Below, in pieces: positions 36,769 through 45,302 of a stretch of 64,000 bases of DNA. Position numbers and translations under genes: made by a program. Source of the DNA: Hutsoniella sourekii ATCC 700629 (GTDB lineage: Bacteria > Bacillota > Bacilli > Lactobacillales > Aerococcaceae); the NCBI RefSeq assembly GCF_000518205.1, contig NZ_KI912399.1, forward strand, positions 82,027 through 146,026. The letters run 5' to 3'. The notes below the pieces were generated by a model that saw nothing but the letters and a program-made list of their open reading frames with translations, had not been told where the DNA came from and made no database searches. The first letter of the stretch is position 1, and each line of letters starts with the position of its first letter.

Positions 36769-37487
36769 AGAATTCCTCCTTCATAATTAGCATAAATATA
36801 ATGATTAGCCGTCGACTCTGGATGGAGCCGGTAACCTTGATATTGGAAGGAGGCAAAGGTGTCTTTACTTAGGCTAGCTTCTCCTAAGAGATGATTTACT
36901 AACTGATCTCTTAACTTCTTAGCTGTTGGTGAAGCAGCCTTCTTGCCCGATTTCCAATCACTATAAAAGTCAATGGCCACCCAATCGGCGACTTGATTCT
37001 GGTCCACCCGGTCGCTGAATTCTTTGGAAGCCAAGTTATAGACCCGACTTCCCTTGAAGAAGTGAGTATAATTCGCTTTTTGTAGGCTGGATAAACTCTG
37101 ACCTTCTACTGTCAAGGCCTTGCTAAAGTCCAAACGATACGGATTAATAGGCGTCAAGGGATGCAAGGGCCCATACAAGGCTGACAAAATAACCAAGTGG
37201 TCTTGTGCAAATTCACTCTGGCCCAGTTGCGGGTCGATTTGCCGGAAAGCCAAGCCTTGGTAAGTTGCTATAGCAGGCTTGGCTCGAGCTTGAGTGAGCC
37301 TTAAATAATCCTGGTAAACTTCATGAGCCACTGAATCAGACAACTTCAGCCATTGGCCCAAGTCGGCCTCTGACAGAGATCCGATCGCTTGATAGATAGA
37401 CTGACTGGTCGAATCCAAGGCCGGCTCCAATATACCTGGACTTTTGTCCATCTCCTTGCTAGGAGACAAGATGATCCATTCCTTCAC
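36765..37487 (-). CDS. yaaA: YaaA family (UPF0246/DUF328) peroxide-stress protein
   Basis: A 240-residue member of a family that in E. coli lowers free intracellular iron during peroxide stress. It has the start MKEWIILSPSKEMD (SPxKxM), LSALYGPLHPLTPINPYRLDF and YNLASKEFSDRV, all family signatures. First gene of the yaaA-HAD-nitroreductase row; a redox or stress link between them is an inference. Confidence 0.92.
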   Translation of the reverse strand: MKEWIILSPSKEMDKSPGILEPALDSTSQSIYQAIGSLSEADLGQWLKLSDSVAHEVYQDYLRLTQARAKPAIATYQGLAFRQIDPQLGQSEFAQDHLVILSALYGPLHPLTPINPYRLDFSKALTVEGQSLSSLQKANYTHFFKGSRVYNLASKEFSDRVDQNQVADWVAIDFYSDWKSGKKAASPTAKKLRDQLVNHLLGEASLSKDTFASFQYQGYRLHPESTANHYIYANYEGGIL

Positions 37488-37540
37488 TTTATCACACCCT
37501 TTCTTCCCTCTTATAAGTTACCATTCTCCTAGTCTAATTT

Positions 37541-38179
37541 CTAGTCAGACACTAGGCTTTGAATGCCAGCTTCAAGGTCTTGAGCGCTGAGCTGACCGCG
37601 GTGAATTTGTTGAACAATCCCCCGCTCATCAATAAAGACCGTCAGAGGAATCATCGCTGCTCCAAACATAACCTGGCTATCCTGGTCCAAGTCATAATAG
37701 ACCGGAAAGCTAAAATCATAGTCAGCTAAGTAAGCCTGAGCGCTCTCAAGAGTTTCAACACCATTAGATCCGGTAGCTGACGTCATCAAAAATTGAACCT
37801 GGTCACCGTAAGTCTGATAGGCCTCCTCGAATAGAGGCATCTCTTCGCGGCAAGGCTCACACCATGAAGCCCAAATATTAATGACCATCGGCTGACCAAC
37901 AAAGTCACGCAATTCCCGAAAGTCACCCGACGCCTGATAAAACTTAACATCATACATAGGGCTAGCTTCATTGACTTGGCCCACTTGAGAGGATTCACTG
38001 GATTCCGTTTCACTATTTAAGCGATTAGACATCGCTTCATCTGACTGGGAAGCCGCCAGGGGCGCGCTCGCTTGTGAGTCAGCAACTTGGGGTTCTTGCT
38101 TTTGCCCTTCCTGGTAGAAGTAAGCTGCTGTGAATAATAAGACCAACAATATACCTAAATATAAACCTGCTTTTTTCAT
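37541..38179 (-). CDS. Membrane-anchored thioredoxin-like protein (TlpA/ResA type)
   Basis: A 212-residue protein with one N-terminal membrane anchor (GLYLGILLVLLFTAAYFY). A Ser/Ala/Gln/Glu-rich linker (about 27-73) follows, then a thioredoxin-like domain with MVINIWASWCEPCREEMPLFEEAY, active site WCEPC. IPLTVFIDERGIV holds the cis-Pro. No lipobox Cys is present. It sits 8 bases after ccdA, which would supply electrons from the cytosol. Such pairs maintain extracytoplasmic thiol enzymes such as MsrAB in streptococci. Confidence 0.92.
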   Translation of the reverse strand: MKKAGLYLGILLVLLFTAAYFYQEGQKQEPQVADSQASAPLAASQSDEAMSNRLNSETESSESSQVGQVNEASPMYDVKFYQASGDFRELRDFVGQPMVINIWASWCEPCREEMPLFEEAYQTYGDQVQFLMTSATGSNGVETLESAQAYLADYDFSFPVYYDLDQDSQVMFGAAMIPLTVFIDERGIVQQIHRGQLSAQDLEAGIQSLVSD

Positions 38180-38187
38180 TTTTTCTC

Positions 38188-38841
38188 CTATCCTAATGTT
38201 ATTAAGACTTGTGACAAGTGTCCGCTCATCATCAATAAGCCCATCACCAACAAGACCAAGGCTGACCCGCGACGAACCAGGTCACCGTGCTCCTTGAACC
38301 AAGTTAAACTAGTCTGCATCTCATCAATAAATAAACTAAACAAGATAAACGGCAGGCCCAAGCCCAAACAATAAGTCACCAGCATGAGCGAGCTCTGCCA
38401 AATAGAAGCTGATGAGGCCGCCATCGTCAGGGCCGTCGCCAGAAAGGTCCCCACACAAGGTGTCCAAGCCAAGGCAAAAATCATCCCAAAGACAAAGGGC
38501 TGGCCCTTAGGTGACCCAAACTGAGGCAAGGCCCCTGATAACCGGCTCATCAAGGGATTGGCCAACCAAGTATCCAAAGCTAAGACAAGCACCAAGAGAC
38601 CTAAGACGCGGTTCAACCACAGGCGATTGCTAACCAAGAGCCCAGCTAAATGACGAGTAAAAAGGCCCAAACTAACAAAAATAAGGCTAAAACCAAGAAT
38701 AAAGGCCAAGACTTGCCCCAATTGCCTGGTCTTACCTTGAGGCCCAGAACCAGTGATATAGGCAATATACAAGGGAAGTAGAGGCAAGAGACAGGGAGAG
38801 ATAAAAGTTAGAATCCCTTCCAGAAATAATAGTAGATACAT
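38188..38841 (-). CDS. CcdA-type thiol:disulfide interchange membrane protein
   Basis: A 217-residue protein with six membrane helices. The two redox Cys motifs are EGILTFISPCLLPLLPLY (helix 1) and ALAWTPCVGTFLATAL (helix 4). It passes electrons from cytosolic thioredoxin to extracytoplasmic partners, here most likely the adjacent TlpA-like protein. Start at ATG 38841 follows GAGGG. In organisms without cytochrome c maturation, such CcdA proteins serve other thioredoxin-like proteins. Confidence 0.92.
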   Translation of the reverse strand: MYLLLFLEGILTFISPCLLPLLPLYIAYITGSGPQGKTRQLGQVLAFILGFSLIFVSLGLFTRHLAGLLVSNRLWLNRVLGLLVLVLALDTWLANPLMSRLSGALPQFGSPKGQPFVFGMIFALAWTPCVGTFLATALTMAASSASIWQSSLMLVTYCLGLGLPFILFSLFIDEMQTSLTWFKEHGDLVRRGSALVLLVMGLLMMSGHLSQVLITLG

Positions 38842-38891
38842 TTGGATCCCTCTTTTCACACAGTAAACTATAATAAAAAGCTGGCCTAAGA

Positions 38892-38927
38892 ACAAAAGAA
38901 AAGCTCAAGCACACCTTGGCTTGAGCT
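38892..38927 (-). terminator. Terminator of the pyr operon
   Basis: AGCTCAAG (38902-38909) pairs with CTTGAGCT (38920-38927), followed on the minus strand by TTTTCTTTTG. Confidence 0.78.
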
Positions 38928-38935
38928 GAAATTTA

Positions 38936-39868
38936 TTATTTTTGATTAGCTAGTTGTCTGTGAAGATGGCCGGTAACACTGGCTACACTGTCAAAGCCTA
39001 ATTCACTCAGGCGTCCTGGTAGGGCTTGAATGATTTCTGGGCAGACAAGGGGTTTAGCATAGTTGGCCGTTCCTATCTCAACGGCACTAGCTCCAACCAT
39101 GAGCATAGCAATCACATCATCCACACTTTCAATGCCCCCGACTCCAATGATCGGAATAGCCACTTCAGAATAGACTTGGTAGACCATCCGCAAGGCCAAG
39201 TGTCGAATAGATGGACCGGAGATGCCTCCTGTAATATTGGCTAGTTGAGGAAGTCCTGTTTCCACATCAACAGCCAGCCCGGTCAAGGTATTGATCATAA
39301 CCAAGGCGTCAGCACCGGCTTCTTCCACTGCCTTAGCAATGGCTACAATATCGGTTACGTTAGGGGTTAACTTGACCCATAAGGGCAGATGAGTGGCTTC
39401 CTTGCATAAGCGCGTCAAGCGAGCAGCTACTTGAGGATCCGTCCCGAAGCTGACGCCCCCTTCCTTGACGTTAGGGCAAGAAATATTGAGTTCAATTGCC
39501 TTGACGGTCTCTTCTTGAGACAAGGCCTTCACCACTTCAACATAGTCTTCTTCTTTAGATCCTGCCACTGAAGCAATCACAGCCAAGTCTTCAAATTGAG
39601 CGAGAAAAGGAATTTTCTCTTGGCGGACAGTCGCTAAGCCTGGGTTCTTCAAACCAACCGCATTCAAGACCGCTGACGGGGTATGAGCATATTGAGGCGC
39701 CGGGTTACCCGCCCGCTCTTCAAGTGTAGTCGACTTAAAGACCAAACCACCCAATAAGTTCAAGTCAAACTTTTGGGACATAGATTCTCCGTAGCCACAG
39801 CATCCAGAAGCTGGAATAATTGGATTCTTTAATTCAAGACCTGCAATATTTACTGATAAATCAACCAT
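38936..39868 (-). CDS. pyrD: Dihydroorotate dehydrogenase, class 1B catalytic subunit
   Basis: Oxidises dihydroorotate to orotate in UMP synthesis. The 310-residue protein has ELNISCPNV (catalytic Cys), LKNPIIPASGCCGYG, VKLTPNVTDI, INTLTG and ISGPSIRHLALRMVY. The pattern follows B. subtilis PyrD (PyrDB). The class 1B enzyme normally needs the electron-transfer subunit PyrK, which is not in the operon here. The ATG (39868-39866) overlaps the pyrC stop by one base. Confidence 0.93.
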   Translation of the reverse strand: MVDLSVNIAGLELKNPIIPASGCCGYGESMSQKFDLNLLGGLVFKSTTLEERAGNPAPQYAHTPSAVLNAVGLKNPGLATVRQEKIPFLAQFEDLAVIASVAGSKEEDYVEVVKALSQEETVKAIELNISCPNVKEGGVSFGTDPQVAARLTRLCKEATHLPLWVKLTPNVTDIVAIAKAVEEAGADALVMINTLTGLAVDVETGLPQLANITGGISGPSIRHLALRMVYQVYSEVAIPIIGVGGIESVDDVIAMLMVGASAVEIGTANYAKPLVCPEIIQALPGRLSELGFDSVASVTGHLHRQLANQK

Positions 39869-41145
39869 TAGTGATCTCCTCCCAACTGATTCCACACAAT
39901 TTCTCCATGACAAATAGTCAAATCACACATACCACGTACGTTCTCGCCATTAAATGGCGTATTATCACTCTTAGACTGATAATCAGCCGGATCAATGACA
40001 TAATCTCTTTCCAAGTCGAAGACCGCCAGATTAGCCTCTGCCCCTACTTCCAAGCGTGGGACCGGTAAGTTAAAGAGTTGAGCCGGCAAGCTAGACATCC
40101 GGTCTAAGGCGAAGGCTAGGGTCATCTTGCCAGTTTCGACAAAATGAGTATAGATCATAGCAAAAGAAGTCTCAATACCGACAATTCCAAACGGTGAATC
40201 CAAGAAGCCTCCTGATTTTTCCTGGCGGGTATGAGGGGCATGGTCGGTGGCGATAATATCGATGGTACCATCAAGTAGACCTTCAATGAGGGATTCTTGG
40301 TCGGCTTGACCTCTAAGTGGTGGGTTCATCTTATAGATCGCCTGATCCTCAGGGATATCCATCTCATTTAGCAGTAGATGGTGTGGGGTCACTTCGGCGG
40401 TTACCTTGATCCCTAGCTGCTTACCTAGGCGGATCATAGCCACCGATTCTTTGCTGGAAACGTGGCAGACATGGTAGTGTACGCCAGCTTCTTGGGCTAA
40501 CAAGATATCTCTAGCAATTTGTGAGCTTTCAACCGCACCTATAATTCCTGGTAGGCCAAGCTCTTTGTTGCGGATCCCTTCATGCATGACACCGCCGTAG
40601 AGAATACTCTCATCTTCCGTATGGGCAACAATCGGCTTACCTAAGCGAGCGGCTTCTACCATCGCTTCATACATCACACCCGCTGTTTGAACGCCCACGC
40701 CATCATTGGTATAAGCAAAGGCATTGATCCCTTCCATATCCACCAATTCATCGCTTCTTAATCCATGGGTGATCGGTGCGTAGTGGTAGACATCAATCAC
40801 CGCATCTTGGTCAATGATCGCTTGGATTGCTTGAAAGTTCTCTACTGTATCGGGTACCGGATTGGTATTTGGCATTGCTCCAACAGCTACAAAGCCACCT
40901 CTAGCAGCTGCCCGGCTTCCGGTTTTGATTGTTTCCTTGTCAGTGAATCCTGGCTCTCTAAAGTGAACGTGAACATCTACCAGACCTGGCGCCAGTAGGC
41001 GTCCATCTAGATTGACCACTTGGTGGTCAGCTGGCTCAATGCTTGTTGCCATTTCCACAATGTGGCCATCTTCAATCAAGACATCACAGGCTAATAGGTC
41101 ATTAGCGCGTGTATTTATCTTAGCATTTTGTAGTAGTAATCCCAT
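39868..41145 (-). CDS. pyrC: Dihydroorotase, class I
   Basis: Zinc amidohydrolase that cyclises carbamoyl aspartate. The 425-residue protein has the zinc-binding GLVDVHVHFREPG (HxH), the AYTNDG turn, HTEDESI and HVSSKES histidines and DHAPHT near the end. The second ATG (41145) is favoured over the one three bases upstream because of better spacing from AAAGGAG, which overlaps the pyrB stop. It lies between pyrB and pyrD. Confidence 0.95.
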   Translation of the reverse strand: MGLLLQNAKINTRANDLLACDVLIEDGHIVEMATSIEPADHQVVNLDGRLLAPGLVDVHVHFREPGFTDKETIKTGSRAAARGGFVAVGAMPNTNPVPDTVENFQAIQAIIDQDAVIDVYHYAPITHGLRSDELVDMEGINAFAYTNDGVGVQTAGVMYEAMVEAARLGKPIVAHTEDESILYGGVMHEGIRNKELGLPGIIGAVESSQIARDILLAQEAGVHYHVCHVSSKESVAMIRLGKQLGIKVTAEVTPHHLLLNEMDIPEDQAIYKMNPPLRGQADQESLIEGLLDGTIDIIATDHAPHTRQEKSGGFLDSPFGIVGIETSFAMIYTHFVETGKMTLAFALDRMSSLPAQLFNLPVPRLEVGAEANLAVFDLERDYVIDPADYQSKSDNTPFNGENVRGMCDLTICHGEIVWNQLGGDH

Positions 41146-41156
41146 CATTGTCTCCT

Positions 41157-42056
41157 TTAATATTCTTCTTTGACTTGGCCGGCGATGACCCATTCTAAGA
41201 TTGCCATCCGGGCATAGACTCCATTAGTCATCTGGGCCACAATCCGGCTCTTGGAACATTCCACTAGTTCATCTGCTAACTCAACATCACGGTTAACAGG
41301 CGCGGGGTGCATAATAATCGCATGATCTTTCATCAAGTGGTAACGTTCACGAGTCAGCCCGTACTCTTGATGGTAACGGTCTTTAGTGAAGCTAGCTCCA
41401 TGATCTGCGTGGCGTTCCAGCTGAACCCGTAGCATCATGACTACATCTGCTTCTTGGACGGCCTGATCGACACTCATCAAGGTACCGTATTGCTCGAAGT
41501 TTCTCTCAAAGTAATCATTCGGTCCCGCAAATAAGACTTCTGCTCCCAATTGGTTCAATAAGTACATATTGGACATGGCCACCCGGGAGTGGTTGATATC
41601 GCCGATAATAGCTACCTTAAGGTCTTCAAAATACCCGAATTCCTTATAAATTGTCATCATATCTAGAAGGGATTGGGATGGGTGCTGGCCAGATCCACTT
41701 CCTCCGTTGATGATTTGAATATTCAAGTTCACTAGTTGGTCCATGTAATTGCTGTCTTGGTGACGAATCACCGCAATATCCATTCCCAAAGCTTGCATGG
41801 TCAAGACCGAATCGTACAAGGTCTCCCCTTTGTTAACAGAAGAAGATCCCACATCAAAGTTAAAGAAGTTAGCTCCTACCAAGTGTTCTGCCATCTCAAA
41901 ACTATGCTTGGTCCGGGTTGAACTCTCAAAAAACATATTCACGATCTTAGCGTCGGTCTTAAAGCTAGCCTCCCCTTTTTGAAAGGCTAGTGCCCGTTGA
42001 ATAAGTGTCATAATTTCTTCATTGGTAAACTGTTCCACAGATACAAAATTTCTCAT
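41157..42056 (-). CDS. pyrB: Aspartate carbamoyltransferase catalytic subunit
   Basis: Commits carbamoyl phosphate and aspartate to pyrimidine synthesis. The 299-residue protein has the carbamoyl phosphate motif FFESSTRTKHSFEMAE, INGGSGSGQHPSQSLLDMMTI, the DINHSRVAMSN loop and MHPAPVNRDVEL. No regulatory PyrI gene follows, as in other Firmicutes. It lies downstream of a second PyrR-site-like sequence. Confidence 0.96.
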   Translation of the reverse strand: MRNFVSVEQFTNEEIMTLIQRALAFQKGEASFKTDAKIVNMFFESSTRTKHSFEMAEHLVGANFFNFDVGSSSVNKGETLYDSVLTMQALGMDIAVIRHQDSNYMDQLVNLNIQIINGGSGSGQHPSQSLLDMMTIYKEFGYFEDLKVAIIGDINHSRVAMSNMYLLNQLGAEVLFAGPNDYFERNFEQYGTLMSVDQAVQEADVVMMLRVQLERHADHGASFTKDRYHQEYGLTRERYHLMKDHAIIMHPAPVNRDVELADELVECSKSRIVAQMTNGVYARMAILEWVIAGQVKEEY

Positions 42057-42059
42057 TTC

Positions 42060-42140
42060 ATCCCCCTCAATCTGGCCTCATCCTCAGGCCAATCGCCCTC
42101 TAGGAGAGTGGCGACTTTTGGTCTCTCGGATCCAATTAAA
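42060..42140 (-). promoter_or_regulatory. Second PyrR-site-like sequence between pyrR and pyrB
   Basis: The minus strand reads TTTAATTGGATCCGAGAGACC, close to the PyrR anti-antiterminator loop upstream of pyrR (TTTAATTGCGTCCAGAGAGGC). It is followed by two hairpins (TCGCC-A-CTC...GAGGGCGA and GGCCT...AGGCC) and then by GAGGGGG, the pyrB ribosome-binding site. There is no T-run, so control by translation is more likely than by termination. Confidence 0.6.
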
Positions 42141-42156
42141 GTCTTGCTCGGCTGGT

Positions 42157-42660
42157 CTATGAAATTAGGACCGCATCTTGGTCATCCAATTCAGCCACTT
42201 GCACCTTGACATGCTCGCTGGCGCTGGTTGGAATGTTCTTACCAATAAAGTCGGCCCGGATCGGTAATTCACGGTGACCCCGGTCCACTAGGGCCGCCAA
42301 GGTCGTAGAAGCTGGACGTCCATGTACCAAGCAAGCATCCATCGCTGCCCGAACGGTCCGACCAGTATAGAGAACATCATCCACCAAGACCACTCGCTTA
42401 TCTTGTAACTGCTCATCCACTAAGATCTTCTCAGGCTTATTGTCACTATCATCACGGTAAGGACGGGTATCCAAGGCTAGAAATGGAACGGGTCCTTCAA
42501 TGGTTTCAATCTTCTCCGCTAGGCGTTGACCTAAGTACTTGCCACGGGTTTCGATTCCGACAATCACGACATCTTCAATTCCCTTATAATGTTCAACAAT
42601 TTCAAAGGCAATACGGGTTAAAGCACGAGACATCTCTGCAGCATTCATGATTACTTTCAT
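42157..42660 (-). CDS. pyrR: Bifunctional PyrR: pyr mRNA-binding attenuator and uracil phosphoribosyltransferase
   Basis: Binds UMP and then the pyr leader, and can make UMP from uracil and PRPP. The 167-residue protein has the PRPP-binding motif VVLVDDVLYTGRTVRAAM (about 95-112) and the N-terminal AEMSRALTRIAFEIVE helix. GIETRGKYLGQRLAEKI is another family signature. It heads pyrR-pyrB-pyrC-pyrD behind an attenuator. Confidence 0.96.
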   Translation of the reverse strand: MKVIMNAAEMSRALTRIAFEIVEHYKGIEDVVIVGIETRGKYLGQRLAEKIETIEGPVPFLALDTRPYRDDSDNKPEKILVDEQLQDKRVVLVDDVLYTGRTVRAAMDACLVHGRPASTTLAALVDRGHRELPIRADFIGKNIPTSASEHVKVQVAELDDQDAVLIS

Positions 42661-42675
42661 TTTCTACCTCCATAA

Positions 42676-42776
42676 TTAAAAGCCCCTCCTTTTTTGCGTA
42701 CCAAAAGGAGGGGCTAAGATGGGCAGACTGAGCCCATGTTAAACCGAGTGCCCTTTTTCGCCTCTCTGGACGCAAT
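42676..42776 (-). promoter_or_regulatory. PyrR-regulated attenuator of the pyr operon
   Basis: The minus strand has the PyrR-binding loop TCCAGAGAGGC (about 42760-42770), then a putative antiterminator segment, then a 13-bp terminator stem (42681-42693 with 42703-42715) with T-run. This is the arrangement known from Bacillus pyr operons. Confidence 0.92.
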
Positions 42777-42803
42777 TAAAGGAATTCATCTTAAATTGTC
42801 ATT

Positions 42804-42832
42804 ATTATAACTACTTGTTCACAAAATTGCAA
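42804..42832 (-). promoter_or_regulatory. pyr operon promoter
   Basis: TTGCAA (42832-42827) and TATAAT (42809-42804), 17 bases apart on the minus strand, overlap the 3' end of the threonine aldolase gene. Confidence 0.75.
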
Positions 42833-43868
42833 GTGGAAATTGCATGAGATTAATGAGAGCTTCCACATCTTCCGCCCGGGTTGCCCATGATGTGGCTAAG
42901 CGGATCACCGTCCGGTCAGGTCCATCCGGCATCCAAGTAGAGAAAGCCACTTCCCTAGCCAACTGGTCCCGTTGTTGATTGTCAATGATGACAAACTGTT
43001 GGTTGGTCGGTGAATCAATAAAGAAATCATAACCCTTGGCTTGAAGTGCCTGTTTGAGGCGGTTGGCCATCTGGATAGCATGACGCGAAATATCAAGGTA
43101 GAGACCGTCGGTAAACAAGCAGTCAAACTGAACCCCCAGCACCCGCCCCTTGGCTAGAAGCGCTCCATCTTGCTTCATAATCTGGGTAAAGCCCTTAAGA
43201 ACGGCAGGATTAGAGACCACCACCGCCTCACCTAATAAGGCGCCGATCTTGGTACCACCGATAAAGAGAACATCGCACAGATGAGCAATCGCTTCAAGCG
43301 TCAAGTCTGCTTCTTCAGCCATCAAACCATAGCCCAAGCGGGCCCCGTCGATATACAAGGGAATCTGATAAGCCTGGCAAACTTGGTATAAAGCCTCTAG
43401 TTCAGCCTGGCTATAAATTGTTCCAAATTCACTAGGATAAGAAATATAGACCATCCCCGGCCGTACCACATGGTCATTATTGGGGTCGTCCTGGTAAGCC
43501 TTCAAATAAGCTTCCACTTGACTAGCCTCCAACTTACCTTCTTGGTGGTCAAGGGCTAGAACCTTGTGGCCCCTGGTCTCAATCGCACCTGCTTCATGAT
43601 CATTAATATGGCCAGAGGTCGCTGAGATAACTCCTTCATAAGGGCGTAAGATTCCTTTGATCACGGCTGCATTGGTCTGTGTCCCCCCAGACATAAAGTA
43701 AACAGGCGCCTGGTCGGATAGTCCACAAGACTTACGAATTTTCTGGCGAGCGGATTCACTGTAAGGATCCGTGCCGTAACCCAACATTTGCTGGTCGTTA
43801 CTAGCAACAAGGGCTTCTAATAACTTGGGATGGGCCCCTTCCTGGTAATCATTGGCAAAGTATAACAT
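42819..43868 (-). CDS. Low-specificity L-threonine aldolase
   Basis: PLP enzyme that cleaves threonine to glycine and acetaldehyde. The 349-residue protein has FANDYQEGAHPKLLEAL, GTQTNAAVIKGIL, the dinucleotide-like loop IDGARLGYGLMAEE and the PLP lysine in FIGGTKIGALLGEA. It starts at ATG 43868 behind GGAGGAG. Related PLP lyases of the same fold (beta-eliminating) cannot be excluded. The pyr promoter lies in its 3' end. Confidence 0.85.
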   Translation of the reverse strand: MLYFANDYQEGAHPKLLEALVASNDQQMLGYGTDPYSESARQKIRKSCGLSDQAPVYFMSGGTQTNAAVIKGILRPYEGVISATSGHINDHEAGAIETRGHKVLALDHQEGKLEASQVEAYLKAYQDDPNNDHVVRPGMVYISYPSEFGTIYSQAELEALYQVCQAYQIPLYIDGARLGYGLMAEEADLTLEAIAHLCDVLFIGGTKIGALLGEAVVVSNPAVLKGFTQIMKQDGALLAKGRVLGVQFDCLFTDGLYLDISRHAIQMANRLKQALQAKGYDFFIDSPTNQQFVIIDNQQRDQLAREVAFSTWMPDGPDRTVIRLATSWATRAEDVEALINLMQFPLAIL

Positions 43869-43884
43869 CAAGATCTCCTCCTAT

Positions 43885-43910
43885 AATAAAAAGGCACCGA
43901 AGTGCCTTTT
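43885..43910 (-). terminator. Terminator after the CofE-like gene
   Basis: AAAAGGCAC/GTGCCTTTT hairpin with a CGAA loop is followed by TTTATTAT on the minus strand. The CofE-like gene ends at 43930, just upstream. Confidence 0.8.
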
Positions 43911-43929
43911 GTGTTGATATGACTATCTA

Positions 43930-45126
43930 TTAATCTGCTAAATTATCAAAGTAACCTTGGATATAGATAAATGGTGTCCCCTTATCCCCACTACCACTCG
44001 TCAAGTCAGCCAATGAGCCAATCAAGTCAGTGTAACGTCTAGGCGTGGTACCTAGGGCGACATTATTACCCGCTTCATCCACTGGGTCATGCTCTTGAAT
44101 ATAAGATAGCACAGCATCCTTTAACTCATCACCAGACAAGTCCTTGAATTGGTTATCAGCCAGATATTTCAACTTGACCTCATCCGGCGTTCCTTCTAAG
44201 CCCTTAGTATAACCCGGTGAAACAACAGGATCCGCTAGCTCCCAAATACCACCTACAGGATCCTTGAAGGCACCGTCTCCATAGACAAGGACTTCAATGG
44301 TTTTGCCGGTTTTGTCCTTAACTAGTGCTTGAACTTCCTCAGCAAATTCTTGAGAATGTCTAGGGAATAGCTTCAAGCCATTATCACCAGCTAAGTTAGA
44401 GCCCAGAAGGCCAAACTCATCGTTATAACCTTTTCCTCCATTAACCGGTTGGTTATTAATGTCAGCCAAGGTAAGCACCTTCTTGCCACCAGCCGCTTCC
44501 AATTGGCGCTTAGTCTTTTGGCGGGCGTGAATGTTGCTGACTAGGACGTGGTCGGTATAGTCCAAGATAGCTGCTACTTGATTAGAGAAGATAATTTGGC
44601 ATTCTGCTCCTTCGGATTCAACGGTCTCCCGGTATAACTTGACATAGTCTTCTTGAGTAAAGCGGTGAGAAATAGTTGGAAAATGACTTCTAAACTCGTC
44701 TTCACTTAAAGTATCAGACCAAGGATCAATGCTAGAAGCGCTTAATTCTTCGGTGGTAACTAATTGGTTTCCTTGTTCATCAGCAGGATAGGCCAACTGG
44801 ATCACCACTCGCTTACAGGCACGGGCAACTCCTCTAAGAATAGATAAGTAACGGTTACGACTAAGAATCGGGTAAAGAATTCCGACGGTATCACTTTCGA
44901 ACTTGGCCTTAACATCTTGGGCCACTTCATCCAAGCTCACAATATTGCCTTGAGAACGAGCCAAGATAGACTCGGTGACGGCCATAATATCACGGTCTTG
45001 AATCGTAAAATTGGCTTGATCGCTAGCTTGAAGCAAAGTCTCAACAACGATGGCTGGTAAATCGTCGCCTTCTTTAATGATTGGCGCGCGAAGTCCTCTA
45101 GAAACTGTACCAATTACTCGTGTCAT
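43930..45126 (-). CDS. Coenzyme F420:L-glutamate ligase (CofE)-like protein
   Basis: A 398-residue protein with the CofE/COG1478-type pattern: VIGTVSRGLRAPIIKEGDDL at the N-terminus, DIMAVTESILARSQGNIV (the conserved DIxVxTxKIVS-like stretch) and VLVYGDGAFKDPVGGIWELADPV later. The family joins gamma-glutamates to F420-0. The organism group is not known for F420, and none of its biosynthesis genes are near, so the true substrate is probably another glutamylated small molecule (inference). ATG at 45126 has AAGGA at suitable distance. Monocistronic. Confidence 0.72.
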   Translation of the reverse strand: MTRVIGTVSRGLRAPIIKEGDDLPAIVVETLLQASDQANFTIQDRDIMAVTESILARSQGNIVSLDEVAQDVKAKFESDTVGILYPILSRNRYLSILRGVARACKRVVIQLAYPADEQGNQLVTTEELSASSIDPWSDTLSEDEFRSHFPTISHRFTQEDYVKLYRETVESEGAECQIIFSNQVAAILDYTDHVLVSNIHARQKTKRQLEAAGGKKVLTLADINNQPVNGGKGYNDEFGLLGSNLAGDNGLKLFPRHSQEFAEEVQALVKDKTGKTIEVLVYGDGAFKDPVGGIWELADPVVSPGYTKGLEGTPDEVKLKYLADNQFKDLSGDELKDAVLSYIQEHDPVDEAGNNVALGTTPRRYTDLIGSLADLTSGSGDKGTPFIYIQGYFDNLAD

Positions 45127-45302
45127 TTTCATCATCCTTATTATAAATTTGTCTCTCGACAACAGATTAATGATACCACTTTTTTGCCTTGTCGCCTAAT
45201 ATTTTTCGGTTAAATCTCTGATAAGATTCGGATTTGGATTAGATCGAAGCTGGTGGGGTGGATTCTAATGATAATCTGCTATAATAGCTAGGAGGTGATT
45301 AG

